Shown here: piece by piece, positions 33,482 to 43,293 of the stretch
Layout of the letters: every line of letters begins with the position of its first letter
How positions within the stretch are numbered: position 1 is the first letter of the stretch
DNA from: Candidatus Obscuribacterales bacterium
GTDB taxonomy: Bacteria > Cyanobacteriota > Vampirovibrionia > Obscuribacterales > Obscuribacteraceae
DNA: 64,000 bases
NCBI GenBank assembly: GCA_019747875.1
Contig: JAIEQI010000021.1
Location: 45,357-109,356, forward strand
Reading direction: 5' to 3'
Translations under genes and position numbers: made by a program
The notes under the pieces: model-generated
Seen by the model: the letters and a program-made list of their open reading frames with translations, nothing else
The model's database searches: none
What the model was told of the DNA's origin: nothing

Positions 33482-35855
33482 CTTGCCCGTTTTGATAGTT
33501 TACACCTTCACGAATATTACCGTAATTAAGTGCCCAGCTGAAGTGCTGTTTTTGCTTTTGACTTCGTTGAGGGAATTTCAAGAGTTCAGTACCGCTTATG
33601 GTATTAACCACATTCTTACAAGTTTCTTCCAACGCTACAGAACGCGGATGACCCTGTGCTGAAACACCCGTGATATACCCAGTTCTAGACACCTCGAAAT
33701 CGATTGTAACTGATCCTGCCTTATTGGAATGATACTCCTTGATGTACTGTGTCATTGCTAGCTGAATATGTTCTTGAATGCGGTTATTCCACTCCTTCCA
33801 GGCAACCCTTTCAATTTGCGCTTCTTGGCTGCTTTGCTTGGAACTGTCCAGGTTGGTCTGCGCTTCGAGTTTGTATCTGTTCATTTGGTCCGCATAAGCT
33901 GGGTTGTATTTCTGAGCTTCGAGGCTATAGGTTGGTGCGAGGTTTTGTGATTGCTGAGCATTCCCTTGAAGAAGCTGACCTTCAACGTACGGGAGTTTCG
34001 CATTACTAGTGTCTTGGACACCTTGCTCCGGCTTCTGCAGCTGTCGTGCCGGAACGAGTTTGCATCTGTCTTGTAGGTCTTGCCCGCTAAAGTAGTCTCC
34101 CAGGGATGTGCCTGTGAGTTGTATTGTATGGTCCTTGCTTTTTGAGTGAATCCAGAAGTCACCTTGTACTGTTGGCGAAATTCCAGCTTCATTGCATGCT
34201 TGCTGAAGATAGCTCCACTCGGCTTGTTTTTTCTGTTCGGGCGTTGCTCCTGAATGCTCTATCTCCCGCAAATGCTTGTTGATTTCTGAAACGCCTGCAG
34301 TAATATTTCCGGTGCGAATGGATTCGCCAGCTTGTTTTGCGGACTTGCTGTTACTTTGATCTGACGGCTGCGGAAGTTTGATCATTTTTTCAGCCTGCGG
34401 TTCGCTAGGTTTTGCATAGTTGGCATCGGTGACTTTAATCGGCGTTAACTCGGCATTGGGTACTTTGTAGCTTTCTGGGGAAGGTTTGTCTGATTGAGGC
34501 ACCGGTTTTTGTTGATGATTGTAGGGATTGGCGAATTTCACGAACACGCCAGCTAGCTGGTTGATGTCACCTGCCGGATTGATTGCGTTGAGAGAGAATG
34601 CGCCCTTGTTATGGAATGTCTTACCGCTGGCATCAATAGCGGTGCCTAAATAGTTTTTGTTATTGTCGAATTTGTCTACTGACCCATCCGCACGCTGGAT
34701 ATAACATCTGGAGCCCAGTAACGCCACACTATCTCCGTCGTATCTCTGGCACCTTGGTGCAGTCTGTTCTCTGGCATCGCTTACGTTGTTCAGAATTTGA
34801 GCGTATACTTGCTCAGGTCTGTAGCCGTGTTTTCCTATATGAAGCTCTCCTGTTTCAGGATCGATCAGCTGCTGTGTGTTTTTCACATCTGGCTTTTCGG
34901 CGATCGCGTTTTGTGATGTCAGGGACTCACGTTGCTCATTTTGCGACTCGCTTCTAGGTTTGGGTTTGATGGACAGATAGGCATCGTTTGCTTCTTGATG
35001 TTTTTGCTCCGACCGATTTAAGGGTTTGTCAAAAGGTGCTTGCTGCGCTGCACCTGGATGAGACGAGTCATCCTGTGCTTGCTGGTGACGCGGGGTTTCG
35101 TTCACGAACGTTATGCGTTGACCGGGGGCGAAATCGTTATATTGACCATATCGATCGATGCGGCGGATATGCCCTTGACCTTCCCCGCCGATTACATGCC
35201 AATGTATGTCGCCAGTTTGGCTGTCAACCTGAACATTGTCGATGTCAAAGTGTGCTGTTCGTCCCGGATGGTTCTGATCGTGTGCGCTTACATGCCATAC
35301 ACTCTTATCTTTCGCATCCCTTCTCCAGACTTCGCCATCTGGATGTTTGATTTCTATTGGTTCGCCATTTCGATAGCTGACTTCGCGACCGTTCTGGAAT
35401 TGAATGTCTGCCTTAAAAGCTGTTACCTGATCGCCAGATTTTTCAACACTAAGTCGTCCTTTAACTTCTATATGACTTTCTTCTCCTGTGCCAGGATCCT
35501 TTCGCTCTATTTTGATTTTGCCATCAGAAGTTCTTTGCCATACTTCGCCAAGACGAGGATCTTCAACTACAGAGACCTGGTTCTTTTCCAGATAAACTTT
35601 TGAATGTCCTACATGATGCCCAATCTCCGGGGTGCCTCCGATGATTCTTCCTGCCGTGGTTGGGGCGGTTTTGTTTGCTCTGATCTCTTTGACTCTGTTC
35701 TCACGATCTTGATGCTCTCTACGATCTGTATCGCTTAAGGATTGTCTAAACCTCGAGCTGGTTTGGTCTGACTTCTCTGTGGCGTCGGAAGAACGTTGGA
35801 AATCAATTGCATTATCACCATGATTGAACGAGCCGGATCCGCCAGCTTTTGACAT
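33462..35855 (-). CDS. large hydrophilic protein with conserved N-domain and TonB-like C-terminal domain
   Basis: The 797-residue product lacks a signal peptide. Residues ~60-245 form a beta-rich domain shared with the next gene (GRIIGGTPEIGHHVG, KVYLEKNQVSV, SYRNGEPIEIKHPDGEVW, WHVSAHDQNHPGRTAHFDI). A Gln/Pro/Ser-rich middle follows. The last ~110 residues (WKEWNNRIQEHIQLA, VTIDFEVSRTGYITGVSAQG, LKFPQ) follow the pattern of the TonB C-terminal fold (h-x-F-x-I-x-R-x-G-x-I-x-x-V). GAGGA six bases before the ATG supports the start. It is coupled by overlap to the TPR gene downstream. An exported partner or unusual export route would be needed for a true TonB role; that is open. Confidence 0.65.
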   Translation of the reverse strand: MSKAGGSGSFNHGDNAIDFQRSSDATEKSDQTSSRFRQSLSDTDRREHQDRENRVKEIRANKTAPTTAGRIIGGTPEIGHHVGHSKVYLEKNQVSVVEDPRLGEVWQRTSDGKIKIERKDPGTGEESHIEVKGRLSVEKSGDQVTAFKADIQFQNGREVSYRNGEPIEIKHPDGEVWRRDAKDKSVWHVSAHDQNHPGRTAHFDIDNVQVDSQTGDIHWHVIGGEGQGHIRRIDRYGQYNDFAPGQRITFVNETPRHQQAQDDSSHPGAAQQAPFDKPLNRSEQKHQEANDAYLSIKPKPRSESQNEQRESLTSQNAIAEKPDVKNTQQLIDPETGELHIGKHGYRPEQVYAQILNNVSDAREQTAPRCQRYDGDSVALLGSRCYIQRADGSVDKFDNNKNYLGTAIDASGKTFHNKGAFSLNAINPAGDINQLAGVFVKFANPYNHQQKPVPQSDKPSPESYKVPNAELTPIKVTDANYAKPSEPQAEKMIKLPQPSDQSNSKSAKQAGESIRTGNITAGVSEINKHLREIEHSGATPEQKKQAEWSYLQQACNEAGISPTVQGDFWIHSKSKDHTIQLTGTSLGDYFSGQDLQDRCKLVPARQLQKPEQGVQDTSNAKLPYVEGQLLQGNAQQSQNLAPTYSLEAQKYNPAYADQMNRYKLEAQTNLDSSKQSSQEAQIERVAWKEWNNRIQEHIQLAMTQYIKEYHSNKAGSVTIDFEVSRTGYITGVSAQGHPRSVALEETCKNVVNTISGTELLKFPQRSQKQKQHFSWALNYGNIREGVNYQNGQDEFIRR

Positions 35856-35983
35856 ATTAGTTCCTCTAGAATCCTGGATGATGTGCGTCTCTAGGATGGT
35901 CGTGCTAACACCACCTTATGCTATTAACTGATTCTGAAAATGAGTTGAGACTTTTTGGTTTTCAGATAAGAAATAGACAAGAC

Positions 35984-38900
35984 TTACTGGTCGTAGCGCC
36001 TATAAGAACCGTATGTCATCACTTGCTGTGGCTGTTGAACGGGTCTATATGACCTTGCTGCTCCGATGTTTCTCTGGATGTTAGATGCATTTCCATATCT
36101 GAATTGGTGTGATTGTTGTGCACCGTCGCGGTAGCTGTTGTATTCCCTTGCATCTCTTGTAATTTGGTATTCGCGCTGACCAATCTGTGAGGCTGTAAAC
36201 TGCCAGCTCAAGTTGTGATCACCGCCACCTGCCGGTGGTCTCATCTGGTAGCGAAGCAGATTGTTTACTGTGTTGATTTGACGACTAGTTAGACCATTGT
36301 GGCTAACAATATGACCTTCAGCGTAGCCGTTTCTGTTGATGTGAAATTCGGCGTGGAATTGTGCTCCTGGTGGCAGCTTTGCCACGTTTTGGATTTGGTG
36401 TCCCAAGTCGCTTTCCATTTTTTTGTGCCAGCCAGTCCACACAATCTGATCGGTGCTGTCATTTGAACGCGCATTTGCAGATATTATTTTTCGTCCATCG
36501 GAAAGTGTTCCTTCAAGAGGCTTACTATACGCACTTTGATAGTCATCTGATGCTTTGTATGGTCCGCTACCATAGTCACTGGTTCCGGTAGCTGCTCCGT
36601 AACCGGAGAGGGTACCTTTTTCTTCTACTTTTGCAGTGAGGACTTTTGTTCCGTCGCTAGCAACTCCATACTGTGCCTTTTGAGTTTGATCTGCGCTGCT
36701 GTCCATTTTTGCGGACATCATTCCAGCTTGCAATTTCTTTTGCGCAGATACGTTTTCTGCATGATCTACTTTACCGGAAAGCACTTTTGGTACAGACGGC
36801 TTTGCTGCTTTCTGTTCCAGTGAATGGTCCATAACGCCGGGTTGCATCGGCGAAAGGGCTTTCTTTGCATGAGTCGCATCATTTCCTGTTTGTGGAGCTT
36901 CAGCCCTTGATTGCTTGCCCTCGTCGGCCGAACTGGGTGGGGCTCCTACTCGTTTGAGGATGTTCGTTTGATTTGGTCCAGCTGCACTATTGTCAGAAAG
37001 AGGAGGTGGTCCACTCAGTTGAACAGGTCTTTTTACCTGTTGCTCATTCATTTTATTCATGACCGCAGGTTGAATTGCATCAGATGCCTTGCGCGAATGC
37101 TCTCCAGCACTTGCTGCCGGGCGTGTCTCTTTCATTGGAACTGGAGCTGGTGCATGCTGCTGCTTCGGACTTGGAATATCGATAATCGGAGGAGCTGCCG
37201 CAAATGGTGCTGGTCGTTCCATCAATTTTGGTGGTTCGAAAGTCTTATTGGAGACATCAATCGGCTTTGTATTAATGGGTGGTAGTGCCACCGGGCTGAT
37301 CTCCGCTGGTCTTGCCTTTGCTAGATCTCCAGGTCGTGGTTGGGGCGAACCAAAATCATTTTTCAAGAAACTTGGGTTGGAAATAATGTTCTGGAAGGCT
37401 TCATTAGCTCGGTTGTGCATCGCTCTAATGCGTGCACCTTCCATCATCCTCATGATTTGTTCTTGGTTGGGACCTTCTACCTTGATATTTATCGGTTCTA
37501 GTTTGGGTAGGCGCGCTACCAAGCCATCGTTGCTGCGCTCAACATGCGGCGCCGGTAGTGGTGATGGTGCCTTAACCTCTAGTTTCTCTGGAGCAATTGG
37601 TTTTGGCATTGCTGGCTGACTCACCAGTTTTTCAGGAGCGATTGGTGAGGGGGCTTCTGCTTGCTGAAACGTTTGAGCTTTGGGCTGTGGTTTTGGAATG
37701 TCGCTATCAGTGCTGATAGCTTTTGCGTAATCTTTTTGCGCCAGCTTCTTATCGGAGATGGTTGTGCCATCTACATCCATAAGATCGTCAGCGCCGCGGT
37801 CTACGAATTTCGGAGCTTTTTCTGATAGCTTAGGTCCGGTGGTGTCTCCTGTAGCATCAAACTGAAACGGCTCCTGTGTTCTGATTCGTGCATTTTCCTG
37901 CTCTTGCTTGATTGTTGCTGCTGCTCTTTGAAATGATGCGTCTTGAGTTGGATCATAAGATGATTTGCTCGCGAGATCTCTCTGAAGTTTTACTTTGTAT
38001 TCCTTTGCGACTGCCGCACGGCTCTCTGAAATAGGCTGCGTTTCCAACTTCGGAGGAGTTTCCAGCTTGCTCAAGGTTTCATGTTTGTGATCTTGCTTCT
38101 GTGCCGGATGCTGATCTCCGAGCTTCAGGGCCGGTGGCGCATGAAGAGCGACTAACGGTTCTTCCTTCTTGGGAAGAATCACCGCGTCTGTTTTTGTCTG
38201 GGCTGAAAAAGCTACATTCGTTTCAACAGGCTTTGCTTTGGCTGCATCATGGGCAGGCGCCTTAGGCGATTTTTGGTCTGCGGCGTGGCGTTCTTGCTGA
38301 TGCTTCTCCGCTTTCTGCTGAGGAGCTTGTTCATGCTTTGCACCCTCATGCTCTTGTTGCTTGGGAGCTGCTTTGCCTTGTAGGCTGCGTTCACCAGGTA
38401 TGGTTGAAACTCCGCGATCGTAATCGTGATATTTGCCGTGACCGTCAATAACGCGGTCATGTCCTTTGCCCTCGCCACTTATGACGTGCCATTTTATGTC
38501 GCCGTTCTGATTGTTGATTTGAACGTTCGTGATATCGAAGTGTGCTAGTTTGCCTGGGTGCTCGGTATCGTGTGCTGTGACGTGCCAGGTGTTTTTGTCT
38601 TTTGCATCACGTTTCCAGACTTCACCGTCAGGATGTTTGATCTCTGTGGGTTCGCCATTTCTGTATGTGACATGACGGCCGTTCTCAAAATTCAGCTCGG
38701 CTTTAACAGCTGTAATCCTGTCGCCGGACTTCTCGACGCTTAGCTTGCCATCAACGATTGAATGTTTCTCGGAAGGGTCTTGTCCTTCAATTTGGATCTT
38801 CCCGTCAGCTGTTCTATGCCAAGTTTCCCCGCTTTTGCTGTTTTCAATGACGCTGACCTGATTCTTCTCCAGGTAGACCTTTGTTTGTCCGACCTTGTGA

Positions 38901-39142
38901 CCTATCTCCGGTGTTCCGCCGATTACTCGGCCTGCAGTCGTCGGCTCTACCTTGTTGGCTCGTATTTCCTTGACCTTCTGCTCGTGGTCATGGTGGTCTT
39001 TGCGATCGCTGTCGCTAATGTTCTGCTGAAGTTTGGAGCTAGTTTTCTCTACTTGCTCATGGGTCCGATCAGCCGGACGCGCTAGATCGGCTGGTCTTTC
39101 CCCATCATTTGCAGGGCTTCCGGTTCCACCTGGCTTAGACAT
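35984..39142 (-). CDS. very large Pro/Lys/Ala-rich paralogue with the same N-domain and TonB-like C-terminus
   Basis: The 1052-residue product shares residues ~1-250 with the gene downstream, starting MSKPGGTGSPANDG against MSKAGGSGSFNHGD and including RNGEPTEIKHPDGEVWKRDA. About 550 residues of Pro/Ala/Lys-rich, probably disordered sequence follow (repeats such as KPIAPEKLE and PAMPKPIAPEK). A TonB-like C-terminal domain (WTGWHKKMESDLGHQI, FHAEFHINRNGYAEGHIVS) and a Gln/Arg/Tyr-rich tail complete it. GAGGAAG precedes the ATG. It lies 128 bases upstream of its paralogue in the same direction, so both and the TPR gene may be one transcript. Confidence 0.65.
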   Translation of the reverse strand: MSKPGGTGSPANDGERPADLARPADRTHEQVEKTSSKLQQNISDSDRKDHHDHEQKVKEIRANKVEPTTAGRVIGGTPEIGHKVGQTKVYLEKNQVSVIENSKSGETWHRTADGKIQIEGQDPSEKHSIVDGKLSVEKSGDRITAVKAELNFENGRHVTYRNGEPTEIKHPDGEVWKRDAKDKNTWHVTAHDTEHPGKLAHFDITNVQINNQNGDIKWHVISGEGKGHDRVIDGHGKYHDYDRGVSTIPGERSLQGKAAPKQQEHEGAKHEQAPQQKAEKHQQERHAADQKSPKAPAHDAAKAKPVETNVAFSAQTKTDAVILPKKEEPLVALHAPPALKLGDQHPAQKQDHKHETLSKLETPPKLETQPISESRAAVAKEYKVKLQRDLASKSSYDPTQDASFQRAAATIKQEQENARIRTQEPFQFDATGDTTGPKLSEKAPKFVDRGADDLMDVDGTTISDKKLAQKDYAKAISTDSDIPKPQPKAQTFQQAEAPSPIAPEKLVSQPAMPKPIAPEKLEVKAPSPLPAPHVERSNDGLVARLPKLEPINIKVEGPNQEQIMRMMEGARIRAMHNRANEAFQNIISNPSFLKNDFGSPQPRPGDLAKARPAEISPVALPPINTKPIDVSNKTFEPPKLMERPAPFAAAPPIIDIPSPKQQHAPAPVPMKETRPAASAGEHSRKASDAIQPAVMNKMNEQQVKRPVQLSGPPPLSDNSAAGPNQTNILKRVGAPPSSADEGKQSRAEAPQTGNDATHAKKALSPMQPGVMDHSLEQKAAKPSVPKVLSGKVDHAENVSAQKKLQAGMMSAKMDSSADQTQKAQYGVASDGTKVLTAKVEEKGTLSGYGAATGTSDYGSGPYKASDDYQSAYSKPLEGTLSDGRKIISANARSNDSTDQIVWTGWHKKMESDLGHQIQNVAKLPPGAQFHAEFHINRNGYAEGHIVSHNGLTSRQINTVNNLLRYQMRPPAGGGDHNLSWQFTASQIGQREYQITRDAREYNSYRDGAQQSHQFRYGNASNIQRNIGAARSYRPVQQPQQVMTYGSYRRYDQ

Positions 39143-39333
39143 TAAGGCTTCCTCTCCATCCTGCTGCTCTTTGACGACTCTTATAGGACTTTTTCTTCGG
39201 GCGTGCTTATCGTATCAACCGATTCTGAAATTTATTTGGAAGCCTCCTGCCCCTGTCACGACTCGGCTGGCTCCCCGTACATTATGCCCGGGCTCCCGTG
39301 CTGCCTGATGGAACCTTGACTTCGCACTAGTTA

Positions 39334-39367
39334 ACGGATATGCCAAGTGTTCTGTGACCATATCCGT
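39334..39367. repeat. 9-bp inverted repeat upstream of the PPDK operon
   Basis: ACGGATATG (39334-39342) pairs exactly with CATATCCGT (39359-39367), loop 16. It overlaps a possible promoter (TTGACT at 39316 with TATGCC 17 bp on). It could be an operator for the regulator-PPDK operon or a leader hairpin. Nothing else is evident in the 353-base gap 39143-39495. Confidence 0.4.
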
Positions 39368-39495
39368 AATGCCCCGTGGAAACGGAATTGTGTATATCTT
39401 CTTATGTCAAAAATCCGGTCAAAGCGGGTCCGGATCTGAAAAAATTTAACCCTATCAAGTGTCGCTTGGTTTTTCATGCAGGAGGCTCGACTTAG

Positions 39496-40341
39496 TTGAG
39501 CAAAACAGAATCAGTGGAATCGAAATTACCTGTCAGCCAGAGAGAGCTGATCATCTTCACACTTTCGGACTCGAGCGGAGAAACCGCTGCTCACGTGGCC
39601 CAGGCCGCACTCGTGCAATTTCCCCCTGGTTTTGCAAGCATTTACAGGCTTCCTCAGGTTAGAAGCTGCCAGCAGATTTCCACGCTCGTTCGTGAAATAG
39701 CCACCGGACGCTCTCTTATCGCATACACTCTGGTTCTGCCTGAGTACAGAGAAGCCTTGGAAGAGGAAGCTCGCAAGGCTAACGTGCCGACACTCGACCT
39801 GCTTGGTCCACTAATTACGAAAATATCCGGGCTTACTGAATCGAACCCGCTTTCTCAGCCGGGCAGGTTGCACCAGCTCGATGAAACATACTTCCGCCGC
39901 ATGGAAGCGGTGAACTTTGCTGTTCGCTTTGATGATGGCAAAAATCCGGACGGCATAGCGCAATCGGATGTTATTCTGGTTGGGCTTTCGCGTACAAGTA
40001 AGACGCCGAACTGCATGTACTTGGCGCAGCACTATGCTTTGAAAGCAGCTAACTGCCCTATCGTTCCAGGAGTGGATCCACCGAAGGCGTTGTTCAACGT
40101 TCAAGCTCGAAAAATCATCGGACTGACCATCGATCCTCACCTCTTGCATAATCTGCGCACTTCACGCGCTCAGGTCATCGGTATGTCGTCAGATACGCAG
40201 TATTCCGATCTTGAGGAAATTAAAGGGGAAGTGCAGTACGCAAGGCGCATTTTCAGAGAGCTGAAGTGTCACGTCATTGACGTGTCTTCAAAAGCAATCG
40301 AAGAAACATCCAGCGAGATCTTCTTATATCTGAGGCACTAA
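39496..40341 (+). CDS. pyruvate phosphate dikinase regulatory protein (DUF299 bifunctional kinase/phosphorylase)
   Basis: This 281-residue protein switches PPDK off by ADP-dependent phosphorylation of a threonine next to the catalytic histidine, and on again by phosphate-dependent removal. Family features are visible: the N-terminal IFTLSDSSGETAAHVAQAA, the P-loop-like GLSRTSKTP at 163-171, and PKALFNVQARKIIGLTIDP. It starts at TTG (39496) with AGGAGG ten bases upstream; no ATG competes. The PPDK gene follows after 45 bases, so target and regulator are co-transcribed, and the target threonine is present there (Thr477). The same family also controls PEP synthase, and another PEP-type enzyme lies at 47889. 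Confidence 0.93.
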   Translation: MSKTESVESKLPVSQRELIIFTLSDSSGETAAHVAQAALVQFPPGFASIYRLPQVRSCQQISTLVREIATGRSLIAYTLVLPEYREALEEEARKANVPTLDLLGPLITKISGLTESNPLSQPGRLHQLDETYFRRMEAVNFAVRFDDGKNPDGIAQSDVILVGLSRTSKTPNCMYLAQHYALKAANCPIVPGVDPPKALFNVQARKIIGLTIDPHLLHNLRTSRAQVIGMSSDTQYSDLEEIKGEVQYARRIFRELKCHVIDVSSKAIEETSSEIFLYLRH

Positions 40342-40386
40342 TTTTGGTATCACTCGCGAAAGTACACTTGATCAGGAGAGAAACAG

Positions 40387-43143
40387 ATGCTTACAAGAGA
40401 GGTTGACCCAGCAAACTCCAAGCTCGGGTCAAAACGGGTTTTACTCTTTTCCGAAGGCTTCGAATACTTCGGCGGTGATCGAAATCAAATGCGCGAGTTG
40501 CTTGGCGGAAAAGGCGCAGGACTGGCGGAGATGACGTCAGCTGGAGTCAATGTTCCGCCTGGTATCACGATACTGACCTCTCTTTGCAAAGACTATTACG
40601 CGAACAATCGGAAGGTGCCCGAGGGGCTCATCGACGAAGTAAAAGAGCAGCTGAAAAAAGTTGAGGAGCGACTGGGACGCCGTCTCGGTGATAAGGAAAA
40701 CCCGCTTCTCCTATCTGTACGGTCCGGTGCGAAATTCTCAATGCCGGGAATGATGGACACTGTTCTCAATCTAGGACTGAACGATGAAACAGTTCAGTCG
40801 CTGAGCAAGCTCACCAATAATCCAAGATTCGTTTGGGATAGCTATCGCCGTTTCATTCAGATGTACAGCAATGTGGTTTTCGATTTGAGTAAAGACAGAT
40901 TCGAAGACATCTTGGAGGATATGAAAGAGAGATTGAAGGTCTCCCAAGATACCGATCTGACAGCTGAGAACTTGAAGGAACTTGTGGGAGAGTTCAAAAC
41001 CTTCGTCAAGCAGGAACGAAAAATCGACTTCCCTCAAAACACCGACGAGCAGCTCGCTGGCGCCATTGAAGCTGTGTTTAAATCTTGGAACAACAGCCGC
41101 GCGATCTATTACCGCAATCTCAACAAGATTGATCACAACATTGGGACTGCTGTCAATGTGCAAGCTATGGTCTTTGGAAATTACGACAACAGCTCGGCTA
41201 CTGGTGTTTGCTTTACGAGAAATCCCAGCACGGGTGAACATCTGCTTTACGGCGAATACTTGGTCAATGCTCAGGGTGAAGACGTAGTTGCCGGTGTTCG
41301 CACACCGAAGAAGATCGCCGAAATGGCGACTGAAATGCCGGAGGTATTTAAGCAGCTGGAAGAGACTGCAAAGAAATTGGAAACACATTATCGTGATATG
41401 CAGGATATTGAGTTCACAATCCAACAAGGTGAACTCTTCCTGCTTCAAACGCGAACCGGAAAACGAACAGCAGCTGCTGCAATCAAAGTAGCGGTTGATA
41501 TGGCGAATGCAGGCATCATCAGTAAGTCGCAAGCACTTACAAGAGTAGAACCGACACAGCTTAATCAATTGTTGCTGCCGAGCTTTGTGCAAGCCGATAA
41601 AGACAAAGCGAAGAAGGAAGGACGCTTGCTCGCAACCGGGTTAAATGCATCACCGGGAGCTGCGATAGGTCACATCGTTTTCGATCCCGATGAAGCTGAG
41701 CGTATGGCGACCGAACAGGCCAAGAAAGTGATTTTGGTTCGTGTTGAAACATGTCCGGATGATATTCATGGCATCGTTCCATCTCAGGGGATCGTCACCA
41801 GCCGTGGTGGCATGACCAGCCACGCTGCTGTTGTTGCTCGCGGCATGGGTAAGCCTTGCGTGGCCGGGTGCGAATCCTTCAAGGTTGATCTTGAAAAATG
41901 CGAAGTATCTGTAAAGGATCTCATTCTGAGGAAGGGTGACCTGATTTCGATCGACGGATCCACTGGGGAAATATTTAAGGGTTCGATTCTCACCAACGAT
42001 CCAGATCTCAGTGCTGAGTGTTTGACATTGTTAGCATGGGCCGACGAAATGAGAGTTCTGAAGATCCGAACAAACGCAGATACCCCTGAAGATGCGAAGC
42101 GCGCCCGTGAGTTCGGTGCCGAAGGAATCGGCCTATGTAGAACGGAACACATGTTTATGAGTCAGGATCGCTTGCCTGCCGTGCAAGAAATGATCATGGC
42201 GACAACCCAAAATGAGCGCGAAGCCGCATTGGCTAAAATATTGCCGATGCAAAAGGAAGATTTCATTGGAATCTTCAGAGCGATGAACGGACTGCCGGTT
42301 ACCATCCGCTTGCTCGATCCGCCTTTGCACGAATTTCTGCCAAAACTGGAAGAACTTCTCGTTGAGATTGCTACCTTGAAGGCCAAGGGAGCCAAGCCTG
42401 CTGATCTGCGCGAGAAGGATCAGCTCTTGCAAAAGGTGCAGGGATTGCACGAGTCAAATCCAATGATGGGGCTTCGTGGCTGCCGTCTCGGATTGATGTT
42501 CCCGGAAATTAATCGCATGCAAGTGCAAGCCATATTTGAAGCAGCAATTGCTGTGAAGAAAGAAGGCATTGATGTTTATCCTGAAATCATGATTCCTCTT
42601 GTCGGGCACGTTAACGAACTTAAGCTTGCTCGCACAATGCTTGAACAAACGGCAAAAGAGGTGATGGAGCGGGAGAACACAAAGGTCGAATACAAGTTCG
42701 GCACGATGATCGAAATTCCACGCGCTTGCGTCACGGCGAATGAAATTGCCGAATATGCTGAGTTCTTCAGCTTCGGGACCAATGATCTCACGCAAATGAC
42801 TTTCGGCTATAGCCGAGACGATGCTGAAGGTAAGTTTCTGCAGCGTTATCTGGAAGGTATCGAATGGTCAGGGCAATCGCACAAGATTCTTCAGAGCAAT
42901 CCATTTGAAGCTCTCGACCAGAACGGCGTCGGCAAACTGATGAAGATTGCAGTTGAATACGGTTTGCAAACGCGACCAGATCTCAAACTCGGAATCTGCG
43001 GAGAGCACGGCGGCGAACCATCTTCGATCGCCTTTGCACATCAACTCGGTTTGGCTTATGTAAGCTGTTCGCCATACCGCGTCCCGCCGGCACGACTTGC
43101 AGCTGCTCAGGCAACTATTATTGCTGAAGAGAAAGACAAGTAA
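40387..43143 (+). CDS. ppdK: pyruvate, phosphate dikinase
   Basis: This 918-residue enzyme interconverts pyruvate, ATP and phosphate with PEP, AMP and pyrophosphate. In order: an ATP-grasp nucleotide domain (about 20-380, with LLGGKGAGLAEM, VRSGAKFSMPGMMDTVLNLG and DIEFTIQ), the swivelling phosphohistidine domain with GGMTSHAAVVARGMGKPC (His479; regulatory Thr477), and the PEP/pyruvate TIM-barrel (about 555-915, with GAEGIGLCRTEHMF, SFGTNDLTQMTFGYSRDD and GICGEHGG, catalytic Cys871). Length matches the family. AGGAG nine bases before the ATG is a good ribosome site. Co-transcription with its regulator implies adjustment to energy state; direction (gluconeogenic or glycolytic) cannot be read from sequence. 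Confidence 0.97.
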   Translation: MLTREVDPANSKLGSKRVLLFSEGFEYFGGDRNQMRELLGGKGAGLAEMTSAGVNVPPGITILTSLCKDYYANNRKVPEGLIDEVKEQLKKVEERLGRRLGDKENPLLLSVRSGAKFSMPGMMDTVLNLGLNDETVQSLSKLTNNPRFVWDSYRRFIQMYSNVVFDLSKDRFEDILEDMKERLKVSQDTDLTAENLKELVGEFKTFVKQERKIDFPQNTDEQLAGAIEAVFKSWNNSRAIYYRNLNKIDHNIGTAVNVQAMVFGNYDNSSATGVCFTRNPSTGEHLLYGEYLVNAQGEDVVAGVRTPKKIAEMATEMPEVFKQLEETAKKLETHYRDMQDIEFTIQQGELFLLQTRTGKRTAAAAIKVAVDMANAGIISKSQALTRVEPTQLNQLLLPSFVQADKDKAKKEGRLLATGLNASPGAAIGHIVFDPDEAERMATEQAKKVILVRVETCPDDIHGIVPSQGIVTSRGGMTSHAAVVARGMGKPCVAGCESFKVDLEKCEVSVKDLILRKGDLISIDGSTGEIFKGSILTNDPDLSAECLTLLAWADEMRVLKIRTNADTPEDAKRAREFGAEGIGLCRTEHMFMSQDRLPAVQEMIMATTQNEREAALAKILPMQKEDFIGIFRAMNGLPVTIRLLDPPLHEFLPKLEELLVEIATLKAKGAKPADLREKDQLLQKVQGLHESNPMMGLRGCRLGLMFPEINRMQVQAIFEAAIAVKKEGIDVYPEIMIPLVGHVNELKLARTMLEQTAKEVMERENTKVEYKFGTMIEIPRACVTANEIAEYAEFFSFGTNDLTQMTFGYSRDDAEGKFLQRYLEGIEWSGQSHKILQSNPFEALDQNGVGKLMKIAVEYGLQTRPDLKLGICGEHGGEPSSIAFAHQLGLAYVSCSPYRVPPARLAAAQATIIAEEKDK

Positions 43144-43293
43144 GCCTGCGTAAATTGCGTAGCTAGTTGTTGTGGTTATTCCTGTGGGGCACTGCTAAAG
43201 CCCGCAAATCTTTGTGCGCTTTGCGTTTACGCGTCAAATATGGAAGCAGCTCGGTATATAGAAAGCTGTTGACCGTCGCAGAAGCAATTTGCC

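Larger units (their letters stand above)
29272..33536. repeat. 2.1-kb tandem duplication, two diverged units
   Basis: Unit 1 (about 29272-31409) and unit 2 (about 31429-33536) have the same order: end of the esterase gene (plus), a TPR gene (minus), then the end of the TonB-like gene (minus). In unit 1 the esterase end belongs to the intact gene and the TonB-like end is a remnant; in unit 2 the esterase end is the remnant and the TonB-like end is intact. The joint is near 31410-31429. The flanking ends remain recognisable at the DNA level while the TPR genes have diverged strongly. Confidence 0.75.
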
